From the NCBI RefSeq assembly GCF_001571285.1, contig NZ_BCTM01000013.1, positions 62,001 through 126,000 on the forward strand: a stretch of 64,000 nt of DNA, written 5' to 3'. The stretch comes from Kluyvera cryocrescens NBRC 102467. GTDB taxonomy: Bacteria > Pseudomonadota > Gammaproteobacteria > Enterobacterales > Enterobacteriaceae. The notes under the pieces were generated by a model that ran no database searches, was not told the DNA's origin, and saw nothing but the letters and a program-made list of their open reading frames with translations. The position numbers and the translations under genes were made by a program. Below are positions 16,890 through 25,650 of the stretch, one piece after another (position 1 is the stretch's first letter; each line of letters begins with the position of its first letter).

Positions 16890-18121
16890 ATATTGAGGTC
16901 GGCAAGGGTAAAACGTCCTTGCCAGGTGGCTTCATAATCTTCCCGCGGGAAGTCCCCGGGCGACGCACCGCGTTCCAGCGCGGCTTTCACCTTATGTGCA
17001 TAGGCGAGGTTTTTCGCGCACATCGGGGCGGCGGGAATGTACATCACGTTGCCCCATCCCTGCTGGTTATTCACCGGAGCGACGGAATGAATCACATCGC
17101 AGTGCCACCAGACGGAATCACCGGCCTGTAGCGCGGGAATCGAGGTCAGCGCGCTTATCAGCAGTGGGTGCCACTTCTCGGAAATCGGCAGCACTTTGCC
17201 CGGTGCGACGCCGCACAGTTCGTCATCCGGCACGTCATCAAGCAGCGGTCGCAGTAGCACGTAGGCCATGGCCTCCGGGATTGGCACGACGTGCAGTAGC
17301 CCCTGATCCGGGATCATATCGGACAGCGCCGTCCAGCCCTGGAAGGTGCGGAACACTGAGCACTTGGTGGTGTTGTCCACCGTATATTCTTCCACTTCGG
17401 TGCGATGCGCCGCGTTCCATGGATCGTACTGCTCGACGTTGCCGCTAAACACGCTGGCGAACACCTTCTGATAGGCCGGCAGCAGCCAGCGTTCCAGCGC
17501 GCCGGAGTCGGTGTGCGCGCCAAGTCCGTTGGACGTTGTACCCGGCGGCCGGCGGCGAATACGGTCCGGGTAAATCACGCTGATGTCTGGGTTAAACCAT
17601 TGCTGGCCTTCGCTTTCCACCTGCCACAGGCGGTTTAAGAATGATTGCGCCTGCGCCATTTCCTCACTTTGCCGCGCCTGCATCTGCGCCTGCGACCAGT
17701 AGATCGGGTAGATCTCCGGGCGCGAGGCGTCGAGTGAGCCGAAGAAGCTGTCGCCGGGGCCTTGATAGACGTCGTCGAAACGGTTGAGGTCGAGGTAGTC
17801 GAGCATTGCGCGATCCCACGCCAGCGCCTGTTCGCGCGGGAAGTGGCCTTTGATGACCGCGCAGCCCCGGCGCTTCACTTCGGCGCGCGTTGCGTCGCTG
17901 ACTTTCCCCGCGGCGATATCGGCAAATGGGATCACCGGCCATACCGGCTGCCCCTGCGCCTTCAGGGCATTAATTTCCGCCACTCGCGCTTCGATAATGG
18001 CGCTCAGACGGTCGAAAACCGCCTGGACATCGCCAATCTGCGCGCGCAGCGTCTGCTTCATTTGACGAATAGCCGCTTTCGGGTCGGCGGGCAGCGTTTC
18101 GTGGGTAAAGGTAATCGGCAT
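16856..18121 (-). CDS. ybiU: YbiU, DUF1479 putative Fe/2-oxoglutarate oxygenase
   Basis: The 421-residue protein is the counterpart of E. coli YbiU (421 residues), a DUF1479 protein of unknown function. It shows a candidate iron-binding triad of the 2-oxoglutarate-dependent oxygenase fold: AHTDSGALERW (His-x-Asp) and the distal histidine in WWHCDVIHSVAPV. The ATG at 18121 follows GAGGTTGAT and matches the E. coli N-terminus, so the extra upstream residues MKDFEVD are not used. A 14-bp operator shared with ybiV and ybiYW lies just upstream (18136-18149). Its place beside the anhydrosugar genes is conserved with E. coli, but the reaction is unknown. Confidence 0.88.
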   Translation of the reverse strand: MPITFTHETLPADPKAAIRQMKQTLRAQIGDVQAVFDRLSAIIEARVAEINALKAQGQPVWPVIPFADIAAGKVSDATRAEVKRRGCAVIKGHFPREQALAWDRAMLDYLDLNRFDDVYQGPGDSFFGSLDASRPEIYPIYWSQAQMQARQSEEMAQAQSFLNRLWQVESEGQQWFNPDISVIYPDRIRRRPPGTTSNGLGAHTDSGALERWLLPAYQKVFASVFSGNVEQYDPWNAAHRTEVEEYTVDNTTKCSVFRTFQGWTALSDMIPDQGLLHVVPIPEAMAYVLLRPLLDDVPDDELCGVAPGKVLPISEKWHPLLISALTSIPALQAGDSVWWHCDVIHSVAPVNNQQGWGNVMYIPAAPMCAKNLAYAHKVKAALERGASPGDFPREDYEATWQGRFTLADLNIHGKRALGIDV

Positions 18122-18135
18122 ATCAACCTCAAAAT

Positions 18136-18149
18136 CTTTCATTCGAAAG
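18136..18149. promoter_or_regulatory. Shared operator, ybiU copy
   Basis: CTTTCATTCGAAAG (5-bp inverted arms, ATTC spacer) lies 15 bp before the ybiU start codon. The identical motif, or a one-mismatch form, precedes ybiV and ybiYW. Confidence 0.65.
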
Positions 18150-18258
18150 TAAAATGAATTACAGGTGATACTTTAAGTTAAAATAAAGTTAATGCAAGTT
18201 TAAATTTTATGCGGCTTGAGGGCCGGGAAAGAGGGGCTAGGGGCGGGCAAATAAAGCA

Positions 18259-18290
18259 ACGCCACCACCCGGCGATGTGCCCGGTGGCGC
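18259..18290 (-). terminator. ybiV terminator
   Basis: A GC-rich hairpin with outer arms CGCCACC and GGTGGCG, read leftward, is followed by TTGCTTTATTTG. It separates ybiV from ybiU, so ybiU needs its own promoter. Confidence 0.75.
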
Positions 18291-18319
18291 TGCATTTATC
18301 GAATCGGCAAAGGGGGGAA

Positions 18320-19129
18320 TTAGAAGGGCGTTGTGCCATCCAGCACAGCCTGAATCACGTTCAGCGCGCCGTGGTGGTTGTTATCATCAGTCCGATAGTG
18401 GGCGATCTCTTTAATGCGGGAGGCGGCGTTATCCATGGCGAAGGAATATTTCACCAGCTTCAGCATTTCCGCATCGTTGTCGCTGTCGCCAATTGCCACA
18501 CACTCCTGCGGCGAAACCTGCCAGCGTTTGAGCAGACGGCTGATACCGTTGGCTTTATGCAGGCCGGGGATAATCAGGTCTACAAAGCCAAAGCCGCTGG
18601 TCACTGGCTTCATGATACCGTCGAGCGAGACGTGCAGCTTATCGACCAGCTCTGGGATTTCGCTGTCCGGCAGATTCAGTGAGAATTTAAAAATCTTGTC
18701 GTCGATATCGTGATAGTTCGCCACACGCTTTAAGCGGTAGTAGTGCTTCGACATCAGCGCCACGAGATCGTCCGGCGCGCTATCGCTGATATAGGCGCTT
18801 TCAAGCCCACAGGCGACGAATTTCAGCTGCGGATCTTTCAGTAGCTCGGTGAACACCGTTTGCGACTCGTGGCGGGTCAGTTCACCGTGGAACAGTTCCT
18901 GGCCGTGCTCGTAGACCAACGCACCGTTTTCGGCGACATAGGAAATCCTGTCGCGGATCTCAGGGAAGAAGGTGATCAGCTGATAGTACTGGTTGCCGCT
19001 GGCGACGACGAATTCAATGCCACGCTGTTGAAGCTGTTCAAACTGCGCCAGAAACCGCGAACGGTCATAGGTTTTGGCGTCATTAAGAAAAGTTCCGTCC
19101 ATATCTGTGACGATAACTTTAACGGTCAT
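18320..19129 (-). CDS. ybiV: YbiV, HAD sugar phosphatase (Cof type)
   Basis: This 269-residue HAD-superfamily phosphatase carries DMDGTFLND (catalytic Asp pair, residues about 8-16), the SGNQYYQL motif II region, a lysine in LLKRW and the C-terminal [10 protein letters not shown] metal motif. The type IIB cap domain is typical of Cof-like enzymes. The E. coli protein (271 residues) dephosphorylates several sugar phosphates in vitro. The ATG at 19129 with GGAG upstream matches the E. coli start. It is separated from ybiW by about 140 bp with a CRP-like site and the shared operator. YbjI (61949-62761) is a paralogue in this window. Confidence 0.94.
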   Translation of the reverse strand: MTVKVIVTDMDGTFLNDAKTYDRSRFLAQFEQLQQRGIEFVVASGNQYYQLITFFPEIRDRISYVAENGALVYEHGQELFHGELTRHESQTVFTELLKDPQLKFVACGLESAYISDSAPDDLVALMSKHYYRLKRVANYHDIDDKIFKFSLNLPDSEIPELVDKLHVSLDGIMKPVTSGFGFVDLIIPGLHKANGISRLLKRWQVSPQECVAIGDSDNDAEMLKLVKYSFAMDNAASRIKEIAHYRTDDNNHHGALNVIQAVLDGTTPF

Positions 19130-19176
19130 ACGGGATGCTCCTGGGGTAAATCCGGCCAGCAGCAATTTAATTACAA

Positions 19177-19192
19177 TGTGAGCTAAAGCACA
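19177..19192. promoter_or_regulatory. CRP-like site upstream of ybiV
   Basis: TGTGAGCTAAAGCACA matches the TGTGA-N6-TCACA consensus at 9 of 10 positions. It lies about 50 bp before the ybiV start and next to the shared operator. Confidence 0.55.
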
Positions 19193-19198
19193 AATTTA

Positions 19199-19212
19199 AT
19201 TTCATTCGAAAG
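19199..19212. promoter_or_regulatory. Shared operator, ybiV copy
   Basis: ATTTCATTCGAAAG differs from the ybiU copy only in the first base. It lies 70 bp upstream of the ybiV start and 60 bp beyond the end of ybiW. Confidence 0.6.
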
Positions 19213-19230
19213 AAAAGCGGGGCGATTTAG

Positions 19231-19255
19231 CCCCTCTCCCGGGGAGGGAGAGGGG
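19231..19255. terminator. ybiW 3' hairpin
   Basis: CCCCTCTCCC and GGGAGAGGGG form perfect 10-bp arms around GGGGA, shortly after the ybiW stop. A related CCCTCTCC hairpin lies at 23419-23447, so this is a small recurrent 3'-end element. Confidence 0.6.
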
Positions 19256-19272
19256 AAAGGACGAGTCCTGCG

Positions 19273-21705
19273 TTACAGCGTATGCTCGGTACGGGCGATA
19301 ATATCGTCCTGGGCATCCGGCGACAGCGCGGTAAAGAAGGCGGAGTAGCCGGCAACGCGGACTACCAGATCGCGGTACTGGTCCGGATGTTTCTTCGCCT
19401 CAAGCAGTGTTTCGCGCGACACGATGTTGTACTGAATGTGCCAGCCTTTGTGCACCTCGAAGAAGGTACGCAGCAGCGCCATCAGCTTTTGCTTATCGCT
19501 TTCGTTTTCCAGCGTTGCCGGGTTCAGCTTCTGGTTTAACAGCACGCCGCCGAGAATCGCTGAGGTGGGCAGCTTACCGACGGAGCTTATCACCGCCGTT
19601 GGGCCGAGGTGATCGGTGCCGGAGGCCGGGCTTGCGCCTTCCGCCAGCGGGGTTTTCGCCTTACGGCCATCCGGCGTGGCCATGGTCTGGGCGCCGAATG
19701 GCACGTTGGCCGAAATGGACGACGTCCCCGCGTAGTAGTTGCCGCCAATCGGGCCGCGGCCGTAGCGCGGGTTGTGATACTGCTTCAACTCGTCGATATA
19801 GGTCTGGTAGGCGCGTGCCAGCAGGGTGTCGACGCTGTCATCATCATTACCGTACTTCGGCGCGCCGTTGATCAAGCGCTGACGCAGCTGCTCGTGAGTC
19901 AGGCCGTCGTAATCTTCTGCCAGCGCTTTTGCCAGCGCCTGTTGGCCAATCATGCCCTGATCGAAGACCAGTTTTTTCACGGCTGCCAGGCTGTTGCCGA
20001 GGTTGGCAATCCCCACCTGCAGGCCAGACACCCAGTCGTACTTCGCGCCGCCTTGCTTGATGCTTTTTGCTCGTTCGATGCAGTCATCCACCAGCGCGGA
20101 ACACAGAATATCGTGCACGTTCTCTTCGAGCATGGTGTCGACCACGTATTCAATCTCAATCGACTTCCGGGTGTAGTAACGAATCTGGCGATCCCAATCA
20201 GCCAGCATCTGTTCGAAGTTGGCAAAGTTACCTTTCGACAGCGCATGCTCCTGCGGCAGGAACACCTGGCCGCTGGTGGCATCGCGGCCGCCTTCCATCG
20301 CCGCCAGCATCACGCGGGCGAAGTTGATAAAGCTCATGCCGGTGCAGCGGTAGCCCCACTTGCCGCCGACGGCGGTTTCAATACAGCCGATCGCCGCGTA
20401 GTCATATGCGTCTTCCGGCTCTACGCCCAGTTTGATGAATTCAGGAATCACAATTTCATCGTTGTTAAAGGCCGGCATCCCGAAGCCGCAGCGGATCACC
20501 TGCACGCAGGCGTCGAGGAAGTCATTGCTCATCCCTGCATGGTAGCGCACGCTCAGGTTTGGTTGGGTGGATCGCAGGCGGCCGCAGGATTCGAGAATGG
20601 CGTAGGAAAGCGGGTTAACCGCGTCCTGCGCTTCGCCGTTAACTAATTTCTGTCCGCCGATGGTGACGTTTTGGTACAGCGGGCTGCCGGCAGAGGCTTT
20701 TGAATGCGAACCGGAGCGAATTTTGTTCACTTCCAGCAGCTTCAGCCAGCAGCTGTGCAGCAGCTCGATGGCCTGTTCACGGCCCAGCGACTGCTCCAGC
20801 TCAACGTCGCGGCGGTAGAACGGGTACAGATACTGGTCCATACGGGCGAACGATACCGAGTGGCCGTTGGACTCAATTTGCAGAATCAACTGGATGAAAT
20901 AGCACAGCTGTAGCGCCTGCCAGAAGGTTTTCGGCGGCTGGTGGGCAATGACATTGCAGTTTTCCGCCATTGCCAACAGTTCGTCACGGCGGCTTTCACG
21001 GATCTCTTCGGCGGCCATTTGGCGCGCCAGCTCGGCGAAGCGCACGATATGCAGGCTGACCGCGTCGAGCACGATATCAATCGCTTTCAGGAACTGGTCG
21101 CCGTGCAGATCGTCCAACACCGTCAGGTTAATGCGGGTGCGGCGTTCGGCGACTTTCGCGCGCATGCCGTCGAGCCCTTTCTCCAGCAGCAGCGGGAAGT
21201 TAACCGCCAGGTGGGCGTCGCCGGAGGTCATATTGCCTTCAGCTTTGATGATACCGGTGGCCAGCAGCGCTTTTTGCTCGTCGGTAAACATCCCGTAGCA
21301 GCGGTCCTGCACGGTCTGGCCGCGCCACCACGGGCAGACTTCATGCAGCACGCGCTTGTTCTCTTCGCTGACGGCAAACCCGGCTCCCGGGCGATCGGCT
21401 AAATCATCAATCTCTTTTTCGATCCAACTGACGGTATATTCCGGGAAGATCGGCGCGGCGCGAACTTCGCTGGCCTGGTTGCCAATAATCAGCTCGTCGT
21501 GTTTTATCCAGATGGTGCGTTCTGCCAGATGATGGGCCAGCGCTAGCGCACGGCGCACCGGAATCGGCTTATCCATGTGCTGCTGGTAGGCTTCGGTATA
21601 GTGGCGCGCGCGTTCGGTACACACCGGCGGCTTAACGATATGCACCAGCGCGTTTTTGTGGGCCTGAATGCGGGCGGTTAATTTATCGAGAGTCAGCGTG
21701 GTCAT
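19273..21705 (-). CDS. ybiW: YbiW glycyl radical enzyme, 1,5-anhydroglucitol-6-phosphate lyase
   Basis: The 810-residue protein has the same length as E. coli YbiW. It has the pyruvate-formate-lyase-like N-terminal domain, the thiyl-radical cysteine in AAIGCIETAVGG (Cys441, with Glu443 as base) and the glycyl radical loop RVAGYSAFF (Gly786). I recall work on E. coli YbiW showing C-O ring opening of 1,5-anhydroglucitol 6-phosphate to 1-deoxyfructose 6-phosphate; assignment here is by close similarity. It is activated anaerobically by YbiY, encoded five bases upstream, and its product suits FsaA nearby. A GAGGATAAAA ribosome-binding site supports the ATG at 21705. Confidence 0.93.
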   Translation of the reverse strand: MTTLTLDKLTARIQAHKNALVHIVKPPVCTERARHYTEAYQQHMDKPIPVRRALALAHHLAERTIWIKHDELIIGNQASEVRAAPIFPEYTVSWIEKEIDDLADRPGAGFAVSEENKRVLHEVCPWWRGQTVQDRCYGMFTDEQKALLATGIIKAEGNMTSGDAHLAVNFPLLLEKGLDGMRAKVAERRTRINLTVLDDLHGDQFLKAIDIVLDAVSLHIVRFAELARQMAAEEIRESRRDELLAMAENCNVIAHQPPKTFWQALQLCYFIQLILQIESNGHSVSFARMDQYLYPFYRRDVELEQSLGREQAIELLHSCWLKLLEVNKIRSGSHSKASAGSPLYQNVTIGGQKLVNGEAQDAVNPLSYAILESCGRLRSTQPNLSVRYHAGMSNDFLDACVQVIRCGFGMPAFNNDEIVIPEFIKLGVEPEDAYDYAAIGCIETAVGGKWGYRCTGMSFINFARVMLAAMEGGRDATSGQVFLPQEHALSKGNFANFEQMLADWDRQIRYYTRKSIEIEYVVDTMLEENVHDILCSALVDDCIERAKSIKQGGAKYDWVSGLQVGIANLGNSLAAVKKLVFDQGMIGQQALAKALAEDYDGLTHEQLRQRLINGAPKYGNDDDSVDTLLARAYQTYIDELKQYHNPRYGRGPIGGNYYAGTSSISANVPFGAQTMATPDGRKAKTPLAEGASPASGTDHLGPTAVISSVGKLPTSAILGGVLLNQKLNPATLENESDKQKLMALLRTFFEVHKGWHIQYNIVSRETLLEAKKHPDQYRDLVVRVAGYSAFFTALSPDAQDDIIARTEHTL

Positions 21706-21710
21706 CAGTT

Positions 21711-22613
21711 TTATCCTCGTAGTGTCGCCGTTAACCCATGTTCATGAGCGTACCGTTGGGCGAAATCCAACAGCGCTGGGTCGTTGAGCGGCTTATCGGG
21801 TGCAAAGTAGGGTTGGCCGAGCAGCGCATACTTATTGATGCCCAGCGTGTGGTACGGCAGAAAATGAATATCGCGCACGCCGGTAAGCTGCCCGGCGGCA
21901 AAATCGGTAATCGCTTTAATCGACGCTTCGTCGGCGTTAAAGCCCTGAATCAGCGGGACGCGCAGGGTTATCTGTTTCCCGGCGGCGGACAGGCGCTTGA
22001 GATTATCGAGCACCCGTTTGGCAGACCCATCGGTCCACTCTTTAAAGAGCGCGTCATCCACGTGTTTTAAGTCGGCGAGAAACAGGTCGATATAGGGCAG
22101 TGCCGGCTCCAGGTAGCGCCATGGCACGTGCAGGCAGGTTTCCACCGCCGTATGGATTCCGTTTTCATGCGCACTTTTCAGTAGCTGGAGCGCCAGCTCT
22201 GGGTTCATAAACGGCTCACCGCCGGACAGCGTCATGCCGCCGCCGCTGCGTTCGTAGAATGGCTTGTCGCGCAGCACGGTCGCCATGATCTCGTTGGCCG
22301 ACTTTTCCTCACCGCAGATGCTCAACGCCTGGGTTGGGCAACACTCGTTGAGAGCTCGGAGCGAATCGTCATTCAGCCTTTCCCGATGGATAACCAGACC
22401 GTTTATCATCCGTTCGATGACCTCTGGCGCGGCTTTCTGGCACAGATCGCAGCCGTCAAGACACAGGCGGGGATCAAACAGAAGATCTTGTTGCCGGGCG
22501 CGGCTTTCTGGATTCTGACACCAGCGGCAGCCAAGCGAGCAGCCTTTCAGGAAGACAACGGTGCGGATGCCTGGACCATCATGGGTGGAATAGCGCTGAA
22601 TGTTGAAAATCAT
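21711..22613 (-). CDS. ybiY: YbiY, glycyl-radical-activating radical SAM enzyme
   Basis: The 300-residue protein carries the activase radical-SAM motif CSLGCRWC near residue 25, a ferredoxin-like insert with CLDGCDLC and CCPTQ for extra iron-sulfur clusters, and the SAM-binding [11 protein letters not shown]. These are the hallmarks of YbiY/PflC-type activating enzymes, which place the glycyl radical on their partner. The partner is YbiW, encoded immediately downstream. It is oxygen sensitive by nature of its clusters. The shared operator and a second partial copy lie 14-49 bp upstream of the start codon. Confidence 0.94.
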   Translation of the reverse strand: MIFNIQRYSTHDGPGIRTVVFLKGCSLGCRWCQNPESRARQQDLLFDPRLCLDGCDLCQKAAPEVIERMINGLVIHRERLNDDSLRALNECCPTQALSICGEEKSANEIMATVLRDKPFYERSGGGMTLSGGEPFMNPELALQLLKSAHENGIHTAVETCLHVPWRYLEPALPYIDLFLADLKHVDDALFKEWTDGSAKRVLDNLKRLSAAGKQITLRVPLIQGFNADEASIKAITDFAAGQLTGVRDIHFLPYHTLGINKYALLGQPYFAPDKPLNDPALLDFAQRYAHEHGLTATLRG

Positions 22614-22626
22614 AATAAGCCCTCTA

Positions 22627-22662
22627 CTTTCGTATAAAGATTTAAATACTTTCGAATGAAAG
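22627..22662. promoter_or_regulatory. Shared operator, ybiYW copy, with partial second copy
   Basis: 22649-22662 is CTTTCGAATGAAAG, the exact reverse complement of the ybiU motif, so it is in the same orientation relative to ybiYW. A related CTTTCGTATAAAG lies at 22627-22639. The tandem arrangement in front of the ybiY start suggests cooperative repression. The region also serves divergent fsaA. Confidence 0.65.
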
Positions 22663-22746
22663 TTATTTTGACGTGCGTCAACTTAAGCAGAGGTTTTGCT
22701 GTGGTAGTGTTAATCCATGCTCAATATCACGGTTTAAGGACACATC

Positions 22747-23409
22747 ATGGAACTCTATCTCGACACTTCAGACGTCGCAGCGGTAAAGAAGCTGGCGCGA
22801 ATCTTTCCGCTGGCGGGCGTCACGACCAATCCCAGCATTGTGGCGGCAGGCAAGAAACCGCTGGATGCGCTGCTGCCTGAGTTACTTGATGCCATGGGCG
22901 GCAAAGGGCGTTTATTTGCCCAGGTGATGGCGACCACCGCCGACGGCATGGTGGCCGATGCGCATAAGCTGCGGGCGATTATTCCCGATCTGGTGGTGAA
23001 GATTCCGGTCACGGCAGAAGGGTTGGCGGCGATTAAATTGCTGACTGCCGAAGGCATTCCGACCCTGGGCACTGCGGTGTACGGCGCGTCGCAGGGGCTG
23101 CTCTCCGCGCTGGCGGGGGCCGAGTATGTGGCGCCATACGTCAATCGCCTGGATGCGCAGGGCGGCAACGGTATTCAGACCGTGTGCGAATTGCAGGATC
23201 TGCTGACTCTGCATGTTCCGCAGTCAAAAGTGCTGGCGGCGAGTTTTAAAACCCCGCGTCAGGCGCTGGATTGTCTGCTGGCCGGCTGTCAGTCGATTAC
23301 GCTGCCGCTGGATGTCGCGCAGCAGTTAATCAGCAGCCCGGCGGTCGATGCGGCGGTGGCGAAGTTTGAGCAGGATTGGCAAACGGCGTTTGGTCGTACG
23401 TCGCTGTAA
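22747..23409 (+). CDS. fsaA: FsaA, fructose-6-phosphate aldolase
   Basis: This 220-residue class I aldolase of the transaldolase-like family has its Schiff-base lysine in DLVVKIPVT (Lys85) and the conserved N-terminal [10 protein letters not shown] and GVTTNPSI. It cleaves fructose 6-phosphate or, more relevantly here, 1-deoxyfructose 6-phosphate to glyceraldehyde 3-phosphate and hydroxyacetone. It is divergent from ybiYW across 133 bp, as in E. coli, which fits the anhydroglucitol pathway. Hydroxyacetone would then be reduced by an unlinked enzyme such as GldA. The AAGGACACATC leader supports the ATG at 22747. Confidence 0.96.
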   Translation: MELYLDTSDVAAVKKLARIFPLAGVTTNPSIVAAGKKPLDALLPELLDAMGGKGRLFAQVMATTADGMVADAHKLRAIIPDLVVKIPVTAEGLAAIKLLTAEGIPTLGTAVYGASQGLLSALAGAEYVAPYVNRLDAQGGNGIQTVCELQDLLTLHVPQSKVLAASFKTPRQALDCLLAGCQSITLPLDVAQQLISSPAVDAAVAKFEQDWQTAFGRTSL

Positions 23410-23418
23410 ACGGGTTTG

Positions 23419-23447
23419 TTTTCCCTCTCCGTCAAGGAGAGGGAAAA
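23419..23447. terminator. Bidirectional terminator, fsaA and moeB
   Basis: TTTTCCCTCTCC and GGAGAGGGAAAA form perfect 12-bp arms around GTCAA, between convergent fsaA and moeB. Confidence 0.82.
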
Positions 23448-23464
23448 GACGGCTAGGCCGAAGG

Positions 23465-24214
23465 CTAGCCGCACACCTCGCAGGTCGGGTTACGCATCAA
23501 TTTCATTTCTCTGAACTGGCAGCGCATTGCGTCATACATCACCAGCTTTCCGGCAGCCGGCGTGCCGTAATGGGCCAGCACTTTGATCGCCTCCATCGCC
23601 TGCATCGCGCCAATCACTCCGACCAGCGGCGACATGACGCCTGCTTCGACGCAGGTGAGCGCATTCTCCCCGAACAGACGGCTCAGACAGCGGTAACACG
23701 GCTCGCCTTCCTGATAGGTAAAGACCGAAATCTGGCCTTCCATGCGAATCGCCGCCCCTGAGACCAGCGGTTTCTTATGCTGGAAGCAGCCGCGATTAAG
23801 CTGGTTGCGGATAGTTACGTTGTCGGTGCAGTCGAGCACTAAATCCTGTTCGCCAATCAGCGCCGACAGCGCCTCTTCCTCGAGCAGCGCATTGAGGGTT
23901 ACCAACTCAACGTGCGGGTTAATCCGCGCCAGCGCCTCGCGCGCGGAGTCTACTTTCGGCTGACCGATGGTGGCATCGCTGTGCAGCGTCTGGCGTTGCA
24001 GATTGGAAAGCGCGACGGTGTCAAAATCCAGCAGCGTCATCTTCCCCACGCCTGCCGCCGCCAGATATTGCGCGGCGGCGCAGCCCAGCCCGCCCAGTCC
24101 GACAACCAGTACGCGCGAGGCCTTCAGCGCTTCCTGGCCGTCGAAATCAAAGTCGCGCAGGATGATTTGCCGGTTGTAGCGCAGCATCTCGCTGTCGCTA
24201 AGCTCTACGGCCAT
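23465..24214 (-). CDS. moeB: MoeB, molybdopterin synthase adenylyltransferase
   Basis: The 249-residue E1-like enzyme has the nucleotide-binding GLGGLGCAAAQYLAAAGVG, the DCTDNVTIRNQLN segment and two zinc CxxC pairs (CYRC and CEVCG). It adenylates the C-terminal glycine of MoaD so that the sulfur needed for molybdopterin can be attached. It ends at CEVCG, one residue short of E. coli MoeB, which adds Gln. Its start codon overlaps the moeA stop by one base (TAATG), so moeA and moeB are translationally coupled as in E. coli. Confidence 0.97.
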   Translation of the reverse strand: MAVELSDSEMLRYNRQIILRDFDFDGQEALKASRVLVVGLGGLGCAAAQYLAAAGVGKMTLLDFDTVALSNLQRQTLHSDATIGQPKVDSAREALARINPHVELVTLNALLEEEALSALIGEQDLVLDCTDNVTIRNQLNRGCFQHKKPLVSGAAIRMEGQISVFTYQEGEPCYRCLSRLFGENALTCVEAGVMSPLVGVIGAMQAMEAIKVLAHYGTPAAGKLVMYDAMRCQFREMKLMRNPTCEVCG

Positions 24215-25449
24215 TACAGGCCACCCAGCAGATGGTTGAACGGCTCAACTTCAACCCATTCACCCGCTTCCACGCGACCGCGTTCGCGCTCCAGTACGAT
24301 AAAGCAGTTGCCCTGGCTAAAGGAGCTGAAAATGTGCGAGCCCTGATGGCCGGTGGTGGCGACGGTGAGTTCACCGTTTTCATTGCGGGTCAGCAGACCG
24401 CGCTGGAAGTCGAGACGACCTGGAGACTTTTTCAGCACGTCCGTGGTACGCACGCGCAGGCGCGGAGCCTGAGTGGCGGCGCTACCGGCGCTCAATTTTG
24501 CCAGCAGCGGCTGCACCAGTTGATAGAAGGTTAATGCGGCAGAGACCGGGTTGCCCGGCAGGCCGCAGAACCAGCTATGGCTGAGCTTGCCGAAGGCGAA
24601 CGGTTTACCCGGTTTAATCGCCAGCTTCCAGAAGCTGATTTCGCCCAGCTCATCGAGGATGGTTTTGGTGTAGTCCGCTTCACCAACGGAAACGCCGCCG
24701 GAGCTAATCACTACATCTGCCAGCTTGTCGGCTTCGATAAAGGTCTGTCGCAGCTGTTCCGGGTCATCGCGAATAATGCCGAGGTTAATAACTTCGCAAC
24801 CGAGCTGCTCGAGCATCAGATGCACCGCCAGACGGTTGGTATCGTAGATTTGTCCATCGCCCAGCGGTTGGCCTGGGAGCTGGAGTTCGTCGCCGGTGGA
24901 GAACAGCGCGACGCGGATTTTGCGCACCACGCTAACTTCCGCGATGCCCAGCGAAGCCAGCACCGGTAATTCGGCCACCGTCAGGCGCGTCCCGGCAGGG
25001 AAGACCACCGCGCCATCGGCAATATCCTCACCGCGACGGCGAATATTTTGCCCGGGCTTCACGTTGGCAATAAAACGGATGCCGGCGTCGGTTTGCTCGG
25101 TCTCTTCCTGCATCACCACCGCGTCGCAGCCAGCCGGAACCGGTGCGCCGGTCATAATACGAATGCAGGTGCCCGCAGGCCATTCACCGTGGAACGGCTG
25201 CCCGGCGAAGGCTTTCCCCGCGACCGCCAGCGGCGTTTGCGCGGCGATATCAGCCAGACGCACCGCATAGCCATCCATTGCCGAGTTATCAAAACCCGGT
25301 ACGTCCAGTGGAGAGGTGATATCGCTGGCGGTAATGCGGCCAAACGCCTGCAGCAGAGGCACCGACTCGCTGTCGTGTAGCGGGGTTATCTGGTTAAGCA
25401 TTTGCGTTAGCGCGGTATCAAGCGGTATCAATCCGGCGGTAAAATCCAT
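24214..25449 (-). CDS. moeA: MoeA, molybdopterin molybdenumtransferase
   Basis: The 411-residue protein has the same length as E. coli MoeA. It has the MoeA N-terminal domains, the MoCF/MogA-like domain with [13 protein letters not shown] and [13 protein letters not shown], and a C-terminal beta domain. MoeA inserts molybdate into adenylylated molybdopterin to make molybdenum cofactor. GGAG precedes the ATG at 25449. It is the first gene of the moeAB operon, divergent from iaaA across about 200 bp. Confidence 0.97.
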   Translation of the reverse strand: MDFTAGLIPLDTALTQMLNQITPLHDSESVPLLQAFGRITASDITSPLDVPGFDNSAMDGYAVRLADIAAQTPLAVAGKAFAGQPFHGEWPAGTCIRIMTGAPVPAGCDAVVMQEETEQTDAGIRFIANVKPGQNIRRRGEDIADGAVVFPAGTRLTVAELPVLASLGIAEVSVVRKIRVALFSTGDELQLPGQPLGDGQIYDTNRLAVHLMLEQLGCEVINLGIIRDDPEQLRQTFIEADKLADVVISSGGVSVGEADYTKTILDELGEISFWKLAIKPGKPFAFGKLSHSWFCGLPGNPVSAALTFYQLVQPLLAKLSAGSAATQAPRLRVRTTDVLKKSPGRLDFQRGLLTRNENGELTVATTGHQGSHIFSSFSQGNCFIVLERERGRVEAGEWVEVEPFNHLLGGL

Positions 25450-25650
25450 GGGTAAACTCCTGCGGGAAACGTTCGAATGCGCACATTATGGCAGAAAAGC
25501 CCCGCAGACTGTATGCCACCTGTGGTGTACCTTGTACGGCCTGAAGTATTGAGTTGATGATTTCCGGATGCTCTTTCTATATTCAAAATTGATATAGGAG
25601 CAGAGCCACTATAATGATATTTATAAATAAAATGACCTAAGGGATAGCGA

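Noticed and set aside
19609-20646. 345-codon open frame on the plus strand
   Set aside because: It lies antisense inside ybiW, whose catalytic cysteine motif is in the sense frame. The antisense product has no recognisable domain; long shadows are expected in GC-rich genes.
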